The translations under genes were made by a program, and so were the position numbers. The notes below the pieces were generated by a model, which had not been told where the DNA came from, made no database searches, and saw nothing but the letters and a program-made list of their open reading frames with translations. Below are positions 24,901 through 32,835 of a stretch of DNA of 64,000 nt, piece by piece (within the stretch, counting starts at the first letter, position 1; each line of letters opens with the position of its first letter). Source of the stretch: Kribbella jiaozuonensis (GTDB lineage: Bacteria; Actinomycetota; Actinomycetes; Propionibacteriales; Kribbellaceae); contig NZ_SZPZ01000005.1 in assembly GCF_005233875.1 (NCBI RefSeq), positions 310,001 to 374,000 on the forward strand. The letters run 5' to 3'.

Positions 24901-25197
24901 CGGCAAGGTCGATCCGAGTACGCCCGCCTTCGTCAGGTCGTCCCGGATCCGTACGTCGAGCTCGTTGGCGGCCTTCTTCGTGAACGTCAGCCCGAGAACC
25001 TCCTCCGGCTTCACCTGCCCCGTGCAGATCAGCCAGACCACGCGAGCAGCCATCGCCGTCGTCTTACCGGAGCCGGCTCCCGCGACAATCACGCCGGGCG
25101 CGAGCGGGGCTGTGATCGCGGCCAGCTGCTGGTCGGAGAACCGGATGCCGAGGAGGTCGCACAGGTCTGCAGTGGTCCGGAGTTGAGCGGCGGCCAT
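21970..25197 (-). CDS. adnB: Helicase-nuclease subunit AdnB
   Basis: A 1075-residue fusion of a UvrD-like motor and a RecB-type nuclease. The motor has Walker A GAGSGKT (40-46), DEYQDTSVSQRRML, GDPCQAIYGWRGAS and AFTRAK. The nuclease domain near the C-terminus has VIDWKTH and the upstream acidic residues. AdnAB is the actinobacterial RecBCD/AddAB analogue that resects double-strand breaks, and AdnB is the lead motor in mycobacteria. The ATG overlaps the adnA TGA by one base. The adnA-adnB order matches Rv3202c-Rv3201c. Confidence 0.92.
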   Translation of the reverse strand: MAAAQLRTTADLCDLLGIRFSDQQLAAITAPLAPGVIVAGAGSGKTTAMAARVVWLICTGQVKPEEVLGLTFTKKAANELDVRIRDDLTKAGVLGSTLPKDVHPLLAAHLRSNIPNWEPEEPGEPVVSTYHAFAGTLIAEHGLRLGLEPDSRVLADATRFQLAGRVVRRSAGPIRFASHHVPTLVNSLLALDGELADHLLRADDIRDHDDAVRQEVAAARKQTVEVRKLAETSLKRGEILQLVEEYQAYKAERGVVDFADQMALGARLAEECLEVAAVERGRYKVVLLDEYQDTSVSQRRMLTALFAAGDGRGHPVTAVGDPCQAIYGWRGASVANLDEFPEHFPQADGTPAQRYVLSINRRCGSRILAAANQHAAELYEQHPGVIPLEAPPDAPEGAITVGLFETRSQEIEWVADAIVAAHQTRNRRWKDIGILMRTNVDLSAVHEALIARKVPVEVVGLGGLLALPEVVDVVATLQAVNDLTANAAMLRILTGPRYRIGHRDLALLANRARALADAGERPAADDLVAALDAAVAGMDSTEVISLVEAVDDPGRAEYAPEALVRFKELSTELRELRAHASEPLLDLVRRVISTIGLDVELTATPDHVDAGRRDHLAAFLDAVGNFVSTESDGSLDGLLAYLAAEEEYAAGLDLAVPSEADSVKLLTTHRSKGLEWPVVFVPTLVSKVFPSDRGRDKWTTNAKVLPWPLRGDADTLPDIHDLSNAGLKAFADECKDMNALEERRLGYVAFTRAKDLLVATGHWWGPTQKRPRGPSSYLSTLKKHAGERVIAWAEQPELTAENPELAEQTQAPWPTAYDLESYQRRLDAAALVQLSRAEGPSVEAEESLLLDEQATVARWDSELERLLSEARESRSRKAYDVTLPAALSATQVMRLAKDPDGLAAELARPMPRKPNRAARFGTRFHAWVESYFGQQLLLDPDDLPGAADEDIVDDTDLTDLMDAFRDGPFGETTPYEIEAPFALALDGRVIRGRIDAVYQVVREDGSRGYDVIDWKTHRSETADPLQLAIYRVAWSELMNIPLSQITAAFYYVRTGDIVRPENLPDKAELVSLLNG

Positions 25198-28100
25198 CAG
25201 ACGATCTCCCGGCCTTCTGGCTGGATCGGGCAGAGAGCTCGGGCTTCACAGCGGTTGCAGCCGTCGTTGCGTTGGGCGGTGAACTGCTCGGTGCGGATCA
25301 TCGACTCGGCGTCATCGACGGCTTCGTCGAGCCACGTGCGGCCGTCGTCGTCAGCTTCCAGCGGGCCTTGGTGCTGCACCTTCGGGAAGCCGCCGTTGTC
25401 GTCGTGCCGCAGCTGGACCAGCTCGGCGCCACCGGCGACCGCCTCCTCGCCGAGCTTCTTCATCTGGCGCGAGTTGATCGCCCGTTGGTAGATCGCCAGC
25501 TGGACATGCCGCTCCAGCGCCGGCTTGGTCGGGATCGTCCGCCCGGTCTTCAGGTCGACCACCCGGACAGTCCCTTCCGGGTCCTTCTCGACCCGGTCCA
25601 TCCGCCCCTTCACCCGCACCGCAGGCTTCTCCTCATCCGGCAGCAGGACGTCGAACTCCACCTCGGACCCCACCAGCGTCCGGTCCGGCCGTCCCTGGTG
25701 CCACGCGACGAACCGGCGCAATGCCTGCTCAGCCTCGCCGCGCTCCCTGTCCGAGATCCACGCGGACTCGAACTCGAGCTGCGTCCACACCTTGTCCAGC
25801 CATCCGTTCAGCTCGTCGACCGACGGCGGCAGCGTCCCGGTCGCGACCGCATCGGCCAACGCGTGCAGCACCGAACCGAACCCGAGCGCCGACGTACTCG
25901 GCGTCTCTCCCCCGGCACGCCGCGTCAGGAACCAGCGCAACGGGCAGTCCACGATCGTCGTCAACGCACTCCCGGACAGTGGCACCGGCAGCGAAGGATC
26001 CGCGATCGGCAGCACCGACTCGGTCCGCTCCCGCACGCCCCACCACCGCGAAGGATCAGCCGTCGGAACCAAGGCATACTCGCGGTCGTCGACGGCGTCC
26101 GCCAGCTGAGCCAACCGGTCCGCCGCCACCCGCTTCAACGCAGGCGACGACGAAGGATCGGCAAGCACACAACGCAGATCAGCAACCAGACCAGGCAACG
26201 ACAGCGGCCGCCGCGGTCGGCCCGCGACCAGTTTCAAAGGAATGTCCAGCTCGGCAAGGAATCGGGATGGTTGGTCGCCGTCGGCCTCGGGTGCCTGCAC
26301 CGCCGTCACGATCAACCGCTCCCGCGCCCGGGTGATCGCGACGTAGAACAACCGTCTCTCCTCGGCCAGCAACGCACCGGCCGACAACGGATCGATCAGC
26401 CCGTCCGTCCCCAACCGGTCCGGCTCCAGCAACGACCCACGTCGCCGCAGGTCGGGCCACTGTCCCTCCTGCACCGAAGCCACCACGACGAGCCGCCACT
26501 GCAGACCCTTCGACCGGTGCGCGGTCATCAGCTGTACGCCGGCCTCGCGGTACGTCCCGTCGAACCGGTTGTCCCCCGCGATGTCCAGCGACTCCAACTC
26601 CGACAGGAACGCCGACACGCCCTTGAACCCGACCTGCTCCTCCGCCCGGCTCGCGGCGTCGAACAACGCACACAACGAATCCAGATCCCGGTTCGCGGTG
26701 CGGGCGATCTCGCCACCCGAACCGGCCTGCCCGCGCAACCGCCGCAACCACGGCGACTCGGACCACAGCGACCACATCACCTCGTCCGGCGCAGCGCCCG
26801 CGGTCACGATGTTCCTTGCCTTGAGCAACCGCTCGCCCAGCGCCGCGAACCGCGCCTCGGCCGGTGACGCCTCCTCGTCGAGCAGCAACGGATTCATCAA
26901 CGCTTCCCGCAGCAACTCGTCCGACGAGCGCGGCAACCGCTGACCGCCCGCAGCATCGCGATCGCGCCGGCGCAGCACCCGGGCCAGTCGCCGCAACTGC
27001 CCCGCATCCATCGCCCCCAACGGCGACAACGCCAACGCCCGTACGACCTCAACGGTCAGCGTCTCGGGATCAGCCACCGCCCGCAACGCAAGCAACATCG
27101 GTCGTACGGCGGGCTCACGCGACAGCGGCAACTCGTCACCCGCGACGTCCACCGGGATCCCGGCCGCGGAGAGCGCTCGTCGCAGCGGCGGGATCGAACG
27201 GCTGCCGGACCGCACCAGCACCGCCATCTCGTGCCACCCGACGCCGTCCTGCACGTGCGCGCGTCGCAGCAGATCCGCGATGTGCTCGAGCTCGGCGCCG
27301 CTCGTCGAGTAGAGGTTCGCCTCGACCTTGCCCGGGCCGAACACGCACGCCGACGCATCCGGGTTGCGGAACCGTTCGAACGTCTCCCGGTCGAGCGATC
27401 CCGGTACGCCGAGCCGGTTGACGACGTTGCGCGATACGCGCTGCAGCGTCGTACCGAAGCGTCGCGTCGTACCCAACGCGATCTGGGCCGCCTCGGAGCC
27501 GTCCCGATTCGGGAACTCGTCGGCGAACCGCAGCAGACCGCGGACGTCGGCTCCGCGGAACGTGTAGATCGACTGGTCCGGATCGCCGACGACGACGAGG
27601 TCCCGGCCGTCACCCGCGATCGCCTGCAACAGCTTGGTCTGACCGGGATCGGTGTCCTGATACTCGTCGACGAAGACGGCCTTGAACTCGGCTCGCAACT
27701 TGGCCTGCACCGACGGCTGCTGCGCGAGGATCACCGCGCGATGGATGAGCTCGGAGTAGTCCAGCACCTGCTCGGCGTCGAGGACCTGCAGGTACTCCTC
27801 AAAGAAGTCGCCGACCGCGACCCACTCGGCCCGCTCCGCCGACCGGCCGATCGCGGACAGGTCCTCCGGGTCGAGACCGAGCTGCCGCGCCTTGCCGATC
27901 ACCGCCTGCACCTCGTCGGTGAACCCGCGCGTCTTCAACGCCGGATGCAGACTGCCGGGCCAGTGCACCGCACCGACCTCGCGACTGCCCGACAACGCCT
28001 CGCTCAACCGCAACGACTGTTCCGGCCCGGACGGCAGCCGCAGCGGCACGTCGAACGCGTCGGCCGGCGTGAACCGTCGGAGCAACGCGTAGCAGAAGGA

Positions 28101-28415
28101 ATGGAAAGTCATGGATGGCATCACCCGGGTCGTCCGCCCGAGCCGGCTCGTGATGCGATCCCGGAGCTCGGTCGCCGCCTTCCGCCCGAAGGTCAGCACG
28201 AGCACCTCGTCCGGACTCAGTCCGCGATTGCGCACCCGGTCGACGACCGCCTCGACCAACGTCGTCGTCTTCCCGGTCCCGGGGCCCGCCAGCACCAGCA
28301 ACGGTCCGCCGGGATGATCCACCACCGCCTGCTGATCAGCATCCAGGACCGGCGCCGCCGCGCTTCGTCCCTCGGCCCGGACCAACCGATACCGGGACCC
28401 CTGTCTGCTGACCAT
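25197..28415 (-). CDS. adnA: Helicase-nuclease subunit AdnA with Fe-S nuclease domain
   Basis: A 1072-residue partner of AdnB. The motor shows GPGTGKT (44-50), DEYQDTDPGQTKLL, GDPDQSIYTFRGAD and YVAITRARE. The C-terminal nuclease has VVDLKTGR. One Cys in IVDCPLRWFL and three in CNRCEARALCP fit the four-cysteine iron-sulfur set of AddB/AdnA-type nucleases. The ATG at 28413-28415 is chosen because the helicase core starts soon after; the frame to 28697 overlaps the divergent secreted-protein gene. It is the first gene of a two-gene operon. Confidence 0.92.
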   Translation of the reverse strand: MVSRQGSRYRLVRAEGRSAAAPVLDADQQAVVDHPGGPLLVLAGPGTGKTTTLVEAVVDRVRNRGLSPDEVLVLTFGRKAATELRDRITSRLGRTTRVMPSMTFHSFCYALLRRFTPADAFDVPLRLPSGPEQSLRLSEALSGSREVGAVHWPGSLHPALKTRGFTDEVQAVIGKARQLGLDPEDLSAIGRSAERAEWVAVGDFFEEYLQVLDAEQVLDYSELIHRAVILAQQPSVQAKLRAEFKAVFVDEYQDTDPGQTKLLQAIAGDGRDLVVVGDPDQSIYTFRGADVRGLLRFADEFPNRDGSEAAQIALGTTRRFGTTLQRVSRNVVNRLGVPGSLDRETFERFRNPDASACVFGPGKVEANLYSTSGAELEHIADLLRRAHVQDGVGWHEMAVLVRSGSRSIPPLRRALSAAGIPVDVAGDELPLSREPAVRPMLLALRAVADPETLTVEVVRALALSPLGAMDAGQLRRLARVLRRRDRDAAGGQRLPRSSDELLREALMNPLLLDEEASPAEARFAALGERLLKARNIVTAGAAPDEVMWSLWSESPWLRRLRGQAGSGGEIARTANRDLDSLCALFDAASRAEEQVGFKGVSAFLSELESLDIAGDNRFDGTYREAGVQLMTAHRSKGLQWRLVVVASVQEGQWPDLRRRGSLLEPDRLGTDGLIDPLSAGALLAEERRLFYVAITRARERLIVTAVQAPEADGDQPSRFLAELDIPLKLVAGRPRRPLSLPGLVADLRCVLADPSSSPALKRVAADRLAQLADAVDDREYALVPTADPSRWWGVRERTESVLPIADPSLPVPLSGSALTTIVDCPLRWFLTRRAGGETPSTSALGFGSVLHALADAVATGTLPPSVDELNGWLDKVWTQLEFESAWISDRERGEAEQALRRFVAWHQGRPDRTLVGSEVEFDVLLPDEEKPAVRVKGRMDRVEKDPEGTVRVVDLKTGRTIPTKPALERHVQLAIYQRAINSRQMKKLGEEAVAGGAELVQLRHDDNGGFPKVQHQGPLEADDDGRTWLDEAVDDAESMIRTEQFTAQRNDGCNRCEARALCPIQPEGREIV

Positions 28416-28576
28416 CGCACCATCCCAACAGACCCCACCGACAATCTGCGACGAGCCACCCCGGACCCCGCCCGGATAGCCGGAAACCGGACAAGGCAAC
28501 GTAGCCGAGCCATAACTTTCCGCACCCGGATCGCATCGAGTACCTCGGAAGCAACACCAACGATGAGGAGCACCGA

Positions 28577-29488
28577 ATGAGGACGATGCGACGCACGGCC
28601 GCCCTCCTGGGGGCGGCTGTTCTGCTGGCAGGTCTCGGGACCGCCACTGCCCCCGCGGCGACCACGGCGAATCCGAAGATCCAGTCGATCTGTTCACTGG
28701 ACCTCGGCTCGATCACCGCGCAGGGCAACTATGTCGACCAGGTGGTGTCCGCCGCCAGCCCGCCAGTTGCGAGCGAACGCCGGGTCGGTCCGAAGATCGC
28801 CGATCCGGGCGAGACGCGGGCGAGCGCGACCTGGGAGTTCAAGCCCGAACCCGAGGGCGGGAGCTCGGACAGCGGTTATGCGCTGTACGGCGACACGCTC
28901 TACAGCACGGTGATCAACAACGTGCCGGACGGACCGTGGTGGGGCCGCGGGGTGGCGATGTTCGACATGAACGCGTACACCTCGATCGCGCGGGCGGCGT
29001 ACCCGAAGGGCGCCGCGCCGACGCGGCAGTACTTCTACGCGATGCGCAACGACGGCACGCTGGTGCGGTGGAAGCGTGACGCCAAAGGGTTCCACCCGCT
29101 CGGCACGTTCGCCGGGTTCTCGGCCGTGAAGACGATGACGCTGATCAGCACGACGTCGACGTACGACACGTTCCTGGCCACCACCAAGGCCGGTGCGCTG
29201 TACACGATCCACATCCCGACCACGTCGCCGTTGTCGCCGGTCGTGAAGGTCGTCCGTTCGTCGACCTGGCAGGGCTTCGAGGCGATCGTCGCGGAGAAGT
29301 GCGGGACGCAATCCACGCTGCTCGCCGCGATCGACACCGACACCGGTTCGGCGTACCTGTACGCCGTTGGTCACGCCAACGGTACGGCCACCGTCATCCA
29401 GAGCCTGGGCAAGGTCCCGGGCACCTTCAACGACCCGATCTACTTCCTGCGCACCTCGCAGGCGGGCACGCCGCTGAACGGCGAGTAA
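28577..29488 (+). CDS. Secreted protein of unknown function
   Basis: A 303-residue exported protein. Residues 1-30 are a signal peptide (MRTMRR, hydrophobic core, APAA). The mature part has repeated aromatic/Gly turns such as YALYGDTLYSTVINN, RQYFYAMRNDGTLVRWKRD and GALYTIHIP, which suggest a small propeller or tachylectin-like fold. Two cysteine pairs may form disulfides. GAGGAG precedes the ATG. It sits divergent to adnA and has no counterpart in the conserved mycobacterial order, so it belongs to the accessory set. Confidence 0.65.
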   Translation: MRTMRRTAALLGAAVLLAGLGTATAPAATTANPKIQSICSLDLGSITAQGNYVDQVVSAASPPVASERRVGPKIADPGETRASATWEFKPEPEGGSSDSGYALYGDTLYSTVINNVPDGPWWGRGVAMFDMNAYTSIARAAYPKGAAPTRQYFYAMRNDGTLVRWKRDAKGFHPLGTFAGFSAVKTMTLISTTSTYDTFLATTKAGALYTIHIPTTSPLSPVVKVVRSSTWQGFEAIVAEKCGTQSTLLAAIDTDTGSAYLYAVGHANGTATVIQSLGKVPGTFNDPIYFLRTSQAGTPLNGE

Positions 29489-29491
29489 CAG

Positions 29492-29788
29492 TCAGCCCTG
29501 TGGATCCCAACGGGCGTCGCGGAGGTTCACGCGCCCGTTGGTGATCCGCACCCCGTCCGACCGCAGCCGGTGCAGCTGCTCGTCGCCGACCTCGTCCGCC
29601 GGTACGCCGGACGCGCGGATCACCCGCCACCACGGCACGCTCGCGCCGTACTCACGCATGATCGCGCCGACCTGCCGCGGCCCGCCCTGTCCGACGTACT
29701 CCGCGATATCGCCGTACGTCGCGACGCTGCCCTCCGGGATCGACTCGACCGCCCGCAGCACGGCCTCGACGTATTCCTCCCTGTCCAC
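29492..29788 (-). CDS. Alkyltransferase-like protein (ATL)
   Basis: A 98-residue relative of O6-alkylguanine-DNA alkyltransferase. The active-site PCHRV of true alkyltransferases is PWWRV here (52-56), so the acceptor Cys is replaced by Trp. Such ATL proteins bind O6-alkylguanine and hand the lesion to nucleotide excision repair instead of reversing it. The PEGSVATYGDIAEYVG DNA-binding segment is intact. It keeps the conserved position after adnA (compare Rv3204). Convergent with the secreted-protein gene. Confidence 0.9.
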   Translation of the reverse strand: MDREEYVEAVLRAVESIPEGSVATYGDIAEYVGQGGPRQVGAIMREYGASVPWWRVIRASGVPADEVGDEQLHRLRSDGVRITNGRVNLRDARWDPQG

Positions 29789-29797
29789 GGGATCAAT

Positions 29798-30637
29798 CTA
29801 GGCGAGAGGTGCGAGCGCCTTCGCGAGCGGCTCCAGGACGGACGGCGGCGCGTCGAGCGGCAGATTCATGATCACCAGATCGACGCCGGCCTCGCCGTAC
29901 GCCGCTGCCTCGGCGACCGCCTTGTCGAGCGGGCTGTCCGGGTCGACGCGGACGTTGACCGAGCAGGTGATCTCGTTGACGTCGCGACCGACCTCCTCGC
30001 AGCGCTGGACCAGGACGTCCTTGAGTGGCTTCCACTCCTCCGGGTTCGGGACGATCACGTTCCACTGCTGCGCCCACCGGGCGACCGCGCGCAGCGTCCG
30101 CTTCGGGCCCTTGCCGCCGATCGTGATCGGCGGGTGCGGGGTCTGCACCGGCTTCGGGTTGCAGTACGCCTCGGTGAGCTTGATGTACTTGCCGTCGAAG
30201 TTCGCGACCTTCTCGGTGAGCAGCGCGATCATCGCCTGCGTGCCCTCGTCGAAGCGGTCGAAGCGCTCCTTCAACGGGTACAGGTCGATGCCGTACGCCG
30301 CGGTCTCCATCTCGTTCCAGCCGGCGCCGATGCCGAGCTCGAGCCGGCCGTTGCTGATGATGTCGGTGGTCGCCGCCATGTTCGCGAGGACGGCCGGGTG
30401 CCGGTAGATCATCCCGGTCACCTGGCAGCCGAGCCGGATCCGCGACGTCGCCTGCGCCAGCGCGGCGAGCGTCGTCCAGGCCTCCAGGTTCGGGCCCTGG
30501 ATGTCACCGCTGAGCGGGTAGAAATGATCCCAGTGCCAGGCGGACTCGAAGATCTCGAACTGGTCCGCCGCGACCCACACGTCCCGCATCTGCTGCCAGG
30601 TGGTGTGTTCCGGCCTGGTCTTGATCGCGAACCGCAT
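29798..30637 (-). CDS. LLM-class F420-dependent oxidoreductase
   Basis: A 279-residue luciferase-like monooxygenase-family enzyme expected to use coenzyme F420 or FMN in a TIM barrel. Typical blocks are WQQMRDVWVAADQ, RIRLGCQVTG, the HPAVLANMAATTDIISNGRLELGIGAGW segment and PPITIGGKGPKRTLR. The chosen ATG follows GAGGAGG; the frame extends 20 codons upstream without a ribosome site. Substrate unknown. It is transcribed toward the ATL gene, nine bases away, so the two may share a transcript. Confidence 0.88.
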   Translation of the reverse strand: MRFAIKTRPEHTTWQQMRDVWVAADQFEIFESAWHWDHFYPLSGDIQGPNLEAWTTLAALAQATSRIRLGCQVTGMIYRHPAVLANMAATTDIISNGRLELGIGAGWNEMETAAYGIDLYPLKERFDRFDEGTQAMIALLTEKVANFDGKYIKLTEAYCNPKPVQTPHPPITIGGKGPKRTLRAVARWAQQWNVIVPNPEEWKPLKDVLVQRCEEVGRDVNEITCSVNVRVDPDSPLDKAVAEAAAYGEAGVDLVIMNLPLDAPPSVLEPLAKALAPLA

Positions 30638-30684
30638 CCCGCGCCTCCTCAAGGGGAACCGTTTCCCGGTCGCGACATTACCAA

Positions 30685-31047
30685 CTAGCCGACGCACAGG
30701 CCGGTGATCGGACGGCTCTGTTGGAGGACCGTCACCAGCGTGAAGACCTCGGACACGATCGCGGCGACCGCGGTCCAGAACAGGATCAGCACGAGCGTCT
30801 GCCGGCTCCGCCCGAACCAGCGCAGCAGCAGGTACAGCGCCACCGCACCTACGGCCACGCCGGTGAAGCTGAGCACGAACGCACTCGTCGGCAGCGGCAG
30901 CGTGCCGTCGCAGGCAGCATGCCGACGACGGGACAACTCGGTCTCGGCATTGGCGCTGGTCAGCGACAACAGCACACCGGCAACGATCAGCCCGAACACC
31001 ACCCCCTGGTGCCGGCGCTCCGGACGACCTGCCGCCCCCTCCCCCAT
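30685..31047 (-). CDS. Small membrane protein, three helices
   Basis: A 120-residue protein with three predicted transmembrane segments (GVVFGLIVAGVLLSL, AFVLSFTGVAVGAVALYLLL, LVLILFWTAVAAIVSEVF). The start at 31047 lies ten bases after the DUF2277 stop, suggesting translation coupled to that gene; a Shine-Dalgarno is not obvious. The upstream frame reads through the DUF2277 gene out of register and is rejected. No family recognised. Confidence 0.55.
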   Translation of the reverse strand: MGEGAAGRPERRHQGVVFGLIVAGVLLSLTSANAETELSRRRHAACDGTLPLPTSAFVLSFTGVAVGAVALYLLLRWFGRSRQTLVLILFWTAVAAIVSEVFTLVTVLQQSRPITGLCVG

Positions 31048-31057
31048 TGCAAGGCTC

Positions 31058-31324
31058 TTAGTCGAGACCGAGGCGCGCGCGGACCTCGGGGCGCCGCAAC
31101 GGTGGGACGGTCTGCGGCGGGGTCCGGCGGGCCGGCATCTCCTCCAGCAGTTGTTCGGTGATCTTCGCGACCTCGGTGGCCGCGCGCTCGATCGGGCCGC
31201 GCGTGGTCGCACTGAGCGAGCCGACGCCGGTCACCTTCCGCACGTACTGCAGCGCCGCCGCGTAGATCTCCTCAGAGGTCGCGGACGGCTCGAGTCCCCG
31301 GAGCACGGTGATGTTTCTGCACAT
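31058..31324 (-). CDS. DUF2277 family protein
   Basis: An 88-residue protein beginning MCRNITVLRGLEP, the hallmark of DUF2277, with the core ATSEEIYAAALQYVRKVTGV. It is a conserved cytoplasmic family of unknown function in actinobacteria and some other bacteria. Residues 65-88 are Pro/Arg-rich. It is divergent from a TetR gene and probably cotranscribed with the small membrane protein downstream. Confidence 0.85.
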   Translation of the reverse strand: MCRNITVLRGLEPSATSEEIYAAALQYVRKVTGVGSLSATTRGPIERAATEVAKITEQLLEEMPARRTPPQTVPPLRRPEVRARLGLD

Positions 31325-31383
31325 GTCACGACAGTACGTGGCCGGTGGGACAAGCGGCTCGAAATCTACGAGCTATTGACTTC

Positions 31384-31398
31384 CCTAATGGTCTTAGG
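31384..31398. promoter_or_regulatory. CCTAA/TTAGG inverted repeat before TetR gene
   Basis: CCTAA (31384-31388) and TTAGG (31394-31398) with a 5-bp spacer, 14 bp upstream of the TetR ATG and just after a TTGACT hexamer. A likely autoregulatory site. Confidence 0.4.
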
Positions 31399-31411
31399 TT
31401 TTCCTCATGAT

Positions 31412-32053
31412 ATGAGCACCACCGTGCCGGACCGCCGTACCCGCCGTCGTCAGGAGACGATCGGGGAGATCCTCGACGTCGCCATCGAACTGATGGAGGT
31501 CGAGGGCGTTGCGGCACTGAGCCTGTCCGCGGTCGCCCGCCGGCTCGGCATGCAGCCGCCGTCGCTGTACCAGTACTTCCCGTCGAAGATGGCGATCTAC
31601 GACGCGCTGTTCCAGCGGGGGTCCGAGTTGTTCCTGGCCGCGCAGCAGGAGGCCGTCGCGGCCGCGACCACCGACGATGTCGTGGAGCTGCATCTGATCG
31701 GCACGACGGCGTTCGCCCGGTGGAGCATGCAGAACCCGGTCTACTCGCAGCTGATGTTCTGGCGCACCGTGCCCGGGTTCGAGCCGAGCCCGGAGGCGTT
31801 CGCTCCGGCCAAGGAGGTGCTGGCCGAGCTGCAGCGGCACCTCCAGGCGGGAGTCGACGCGGGCCGGTTGCATCCGGACGCGGCGAGCGAGGAGGGGGTC
31901 GCGCTGTTCACCTCGGTGACGTCCGGGGTGCTCTCGCAGCAGATGGCGAACGAGCCCGACGCGACCTTCGAAGAGGGACGGTTCACGCGACTGCTGCCCG
32001 TCGTACTCGAGATGTTCTACCAGCACTACGCACCGACCAGGGGGAAGAAATGA
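31412..32053 (+). CDS. TetR family regulator
   Basis: A 213-residue regulator. The DNA-binding domain (about 10-60) contains ILDVAIELMEVEGVAALSLSAVARRLGMQPPSLYQYF. The C-terminal domain resembles the TetR_C_13-like group (WSMQNPVYSQLMFW). ATG 31412 is chosen because the recognition domain begins soon after and a CCTAA/TTAGG repeat sits just upstream. Its TGA overlaps the next gene's ATG (ATGA), so the regulator and the DinB-like enzyme form one operon. Confidence 0.85.
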   Translation: MSTTVPDRRTRRRQETIGEILDVAIELMEVEGVAALSLSAVARRLGMQPPSLYQYFPSKMAIYDALFQRGSELFLAAQQEAVAAATTDDVVELHLIGTTAFARWSMQNPVYSQLMFWRTVPGFEPSPEAFAPAKEVLAELQRHLQAGVDAGRLHPDAASEEGVALFTSVTSGVLSQQMANEPDATFEEGRFTRLLPVVLEMFYQHYAPTRGKK

Positions 32054-32835
32054 CTGCAGTACTAGCTGAACAGATCGGGCGTGCTGATCGCCCGCGGTGC
32101 CGGGTCCATCGGGAGGCCGAGCTCCAGGCGTGGCACGAGTTGCTGGCGTCGATCGAGGGGGACGAGTGGCATCGCCGTACCGTCTGCGACGAGTGGGATG
32201 TCGCGGACATCGCGGGCCATCTGATCGGGCAGGCCGAGGACGTCGTCCGGCCGCTGTCGTTCCCGCGCCGGTTCCGTAAGGGGAAGCGGGTGTACCCCGG
32301 CATCCCGCGGTTCGACGCGCACATGATGGTGCAGGCCGACGAGCACCGCGGTACGCCGCCGGCCGAACTGCGCGCGCAGTTCGACGAGGTGTGGGCGAAG
32401 GCCAGCCACCGGATCTCCCGCAATCCCGAGCTGATGCGGCGGATGACGATGCAGGTGGACGACGTACCGCGGATGTCGCTGGGCTATGTGCGGGACATCC
32501 TGCTGGCGCGCGACCTGTGGATGCACCGCGACGACGTGTGCCAGGCGCTGGGACGGTCGTTCGACGCCGGTCCGTACGTCGAGGAGCTGATCGCGCAGGT
32601 GGTCTACGACCTCGAGGCCGCGGGACCGTTCTGGGGTGAGCGGCCGGCCGTCGTACTCGAGCTGACCGGGCCGGGAGGTGGGACCTATCAACTCGGGAGG
32701 GGTGAGCCGGTAGGTCGCGCCGCGGTGGACGCCGTCGCCTACATGCGGACGCTGTCCGGACGCGACGACGCCCCAGCGGTTACGGGTGACCCCGCAGCCG
32801 CTGAGGCGGTCGCGTCCTGCCGGATGCCGTTTTAG
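32050..32835 (+). CDS. Maleylpyruvate isomerase-like/DinB-fold protein
   Basis: A 261-residue protein of the actinobacterial mycothiol-dependent maleylpyruvate isomerase-like (TIGR03083) group. Signs are the HREAELQAWHELLASI start, CDEWDVADIAGHLIGQAEDV with its metal-site His, and RDLWMHRDDVCQALG. These four-helix DinB-fold enzymes often use mycothiol; the reaction of this one is not known. It overlaps the TetR gene by four bases. Its end overlaps the convergent moeZ stop by four bases. Confidence 0.8.
   Translation: MTAVLAEQIGRADRPRCRVHREAELQAWHELLASIEGDEWHRRTVCDEWDVADIAGHLIGQAEDVVRPLSFPRRFRKGKRVYPGIPRFDAHMMVQADEHRGTPPAELRAQFDEVWAKASHRISRNPELMRRMTMQVDDVPRMSLGYVRDILLARDLWMHRDDVCQALGRSFDAGPYVEELIAQVVYDLEAAGPFWGERPAVVLELTGPGGGTYQLGRGEPVGRAAVDAVAYMRTLSGRDDAPAVTGDPAAAEAVASCRMPF

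Noticed and set aside
27231..28580. 449-residue ORF opposite adnA
   Set aside because: Shadow of adnA with biased composition.
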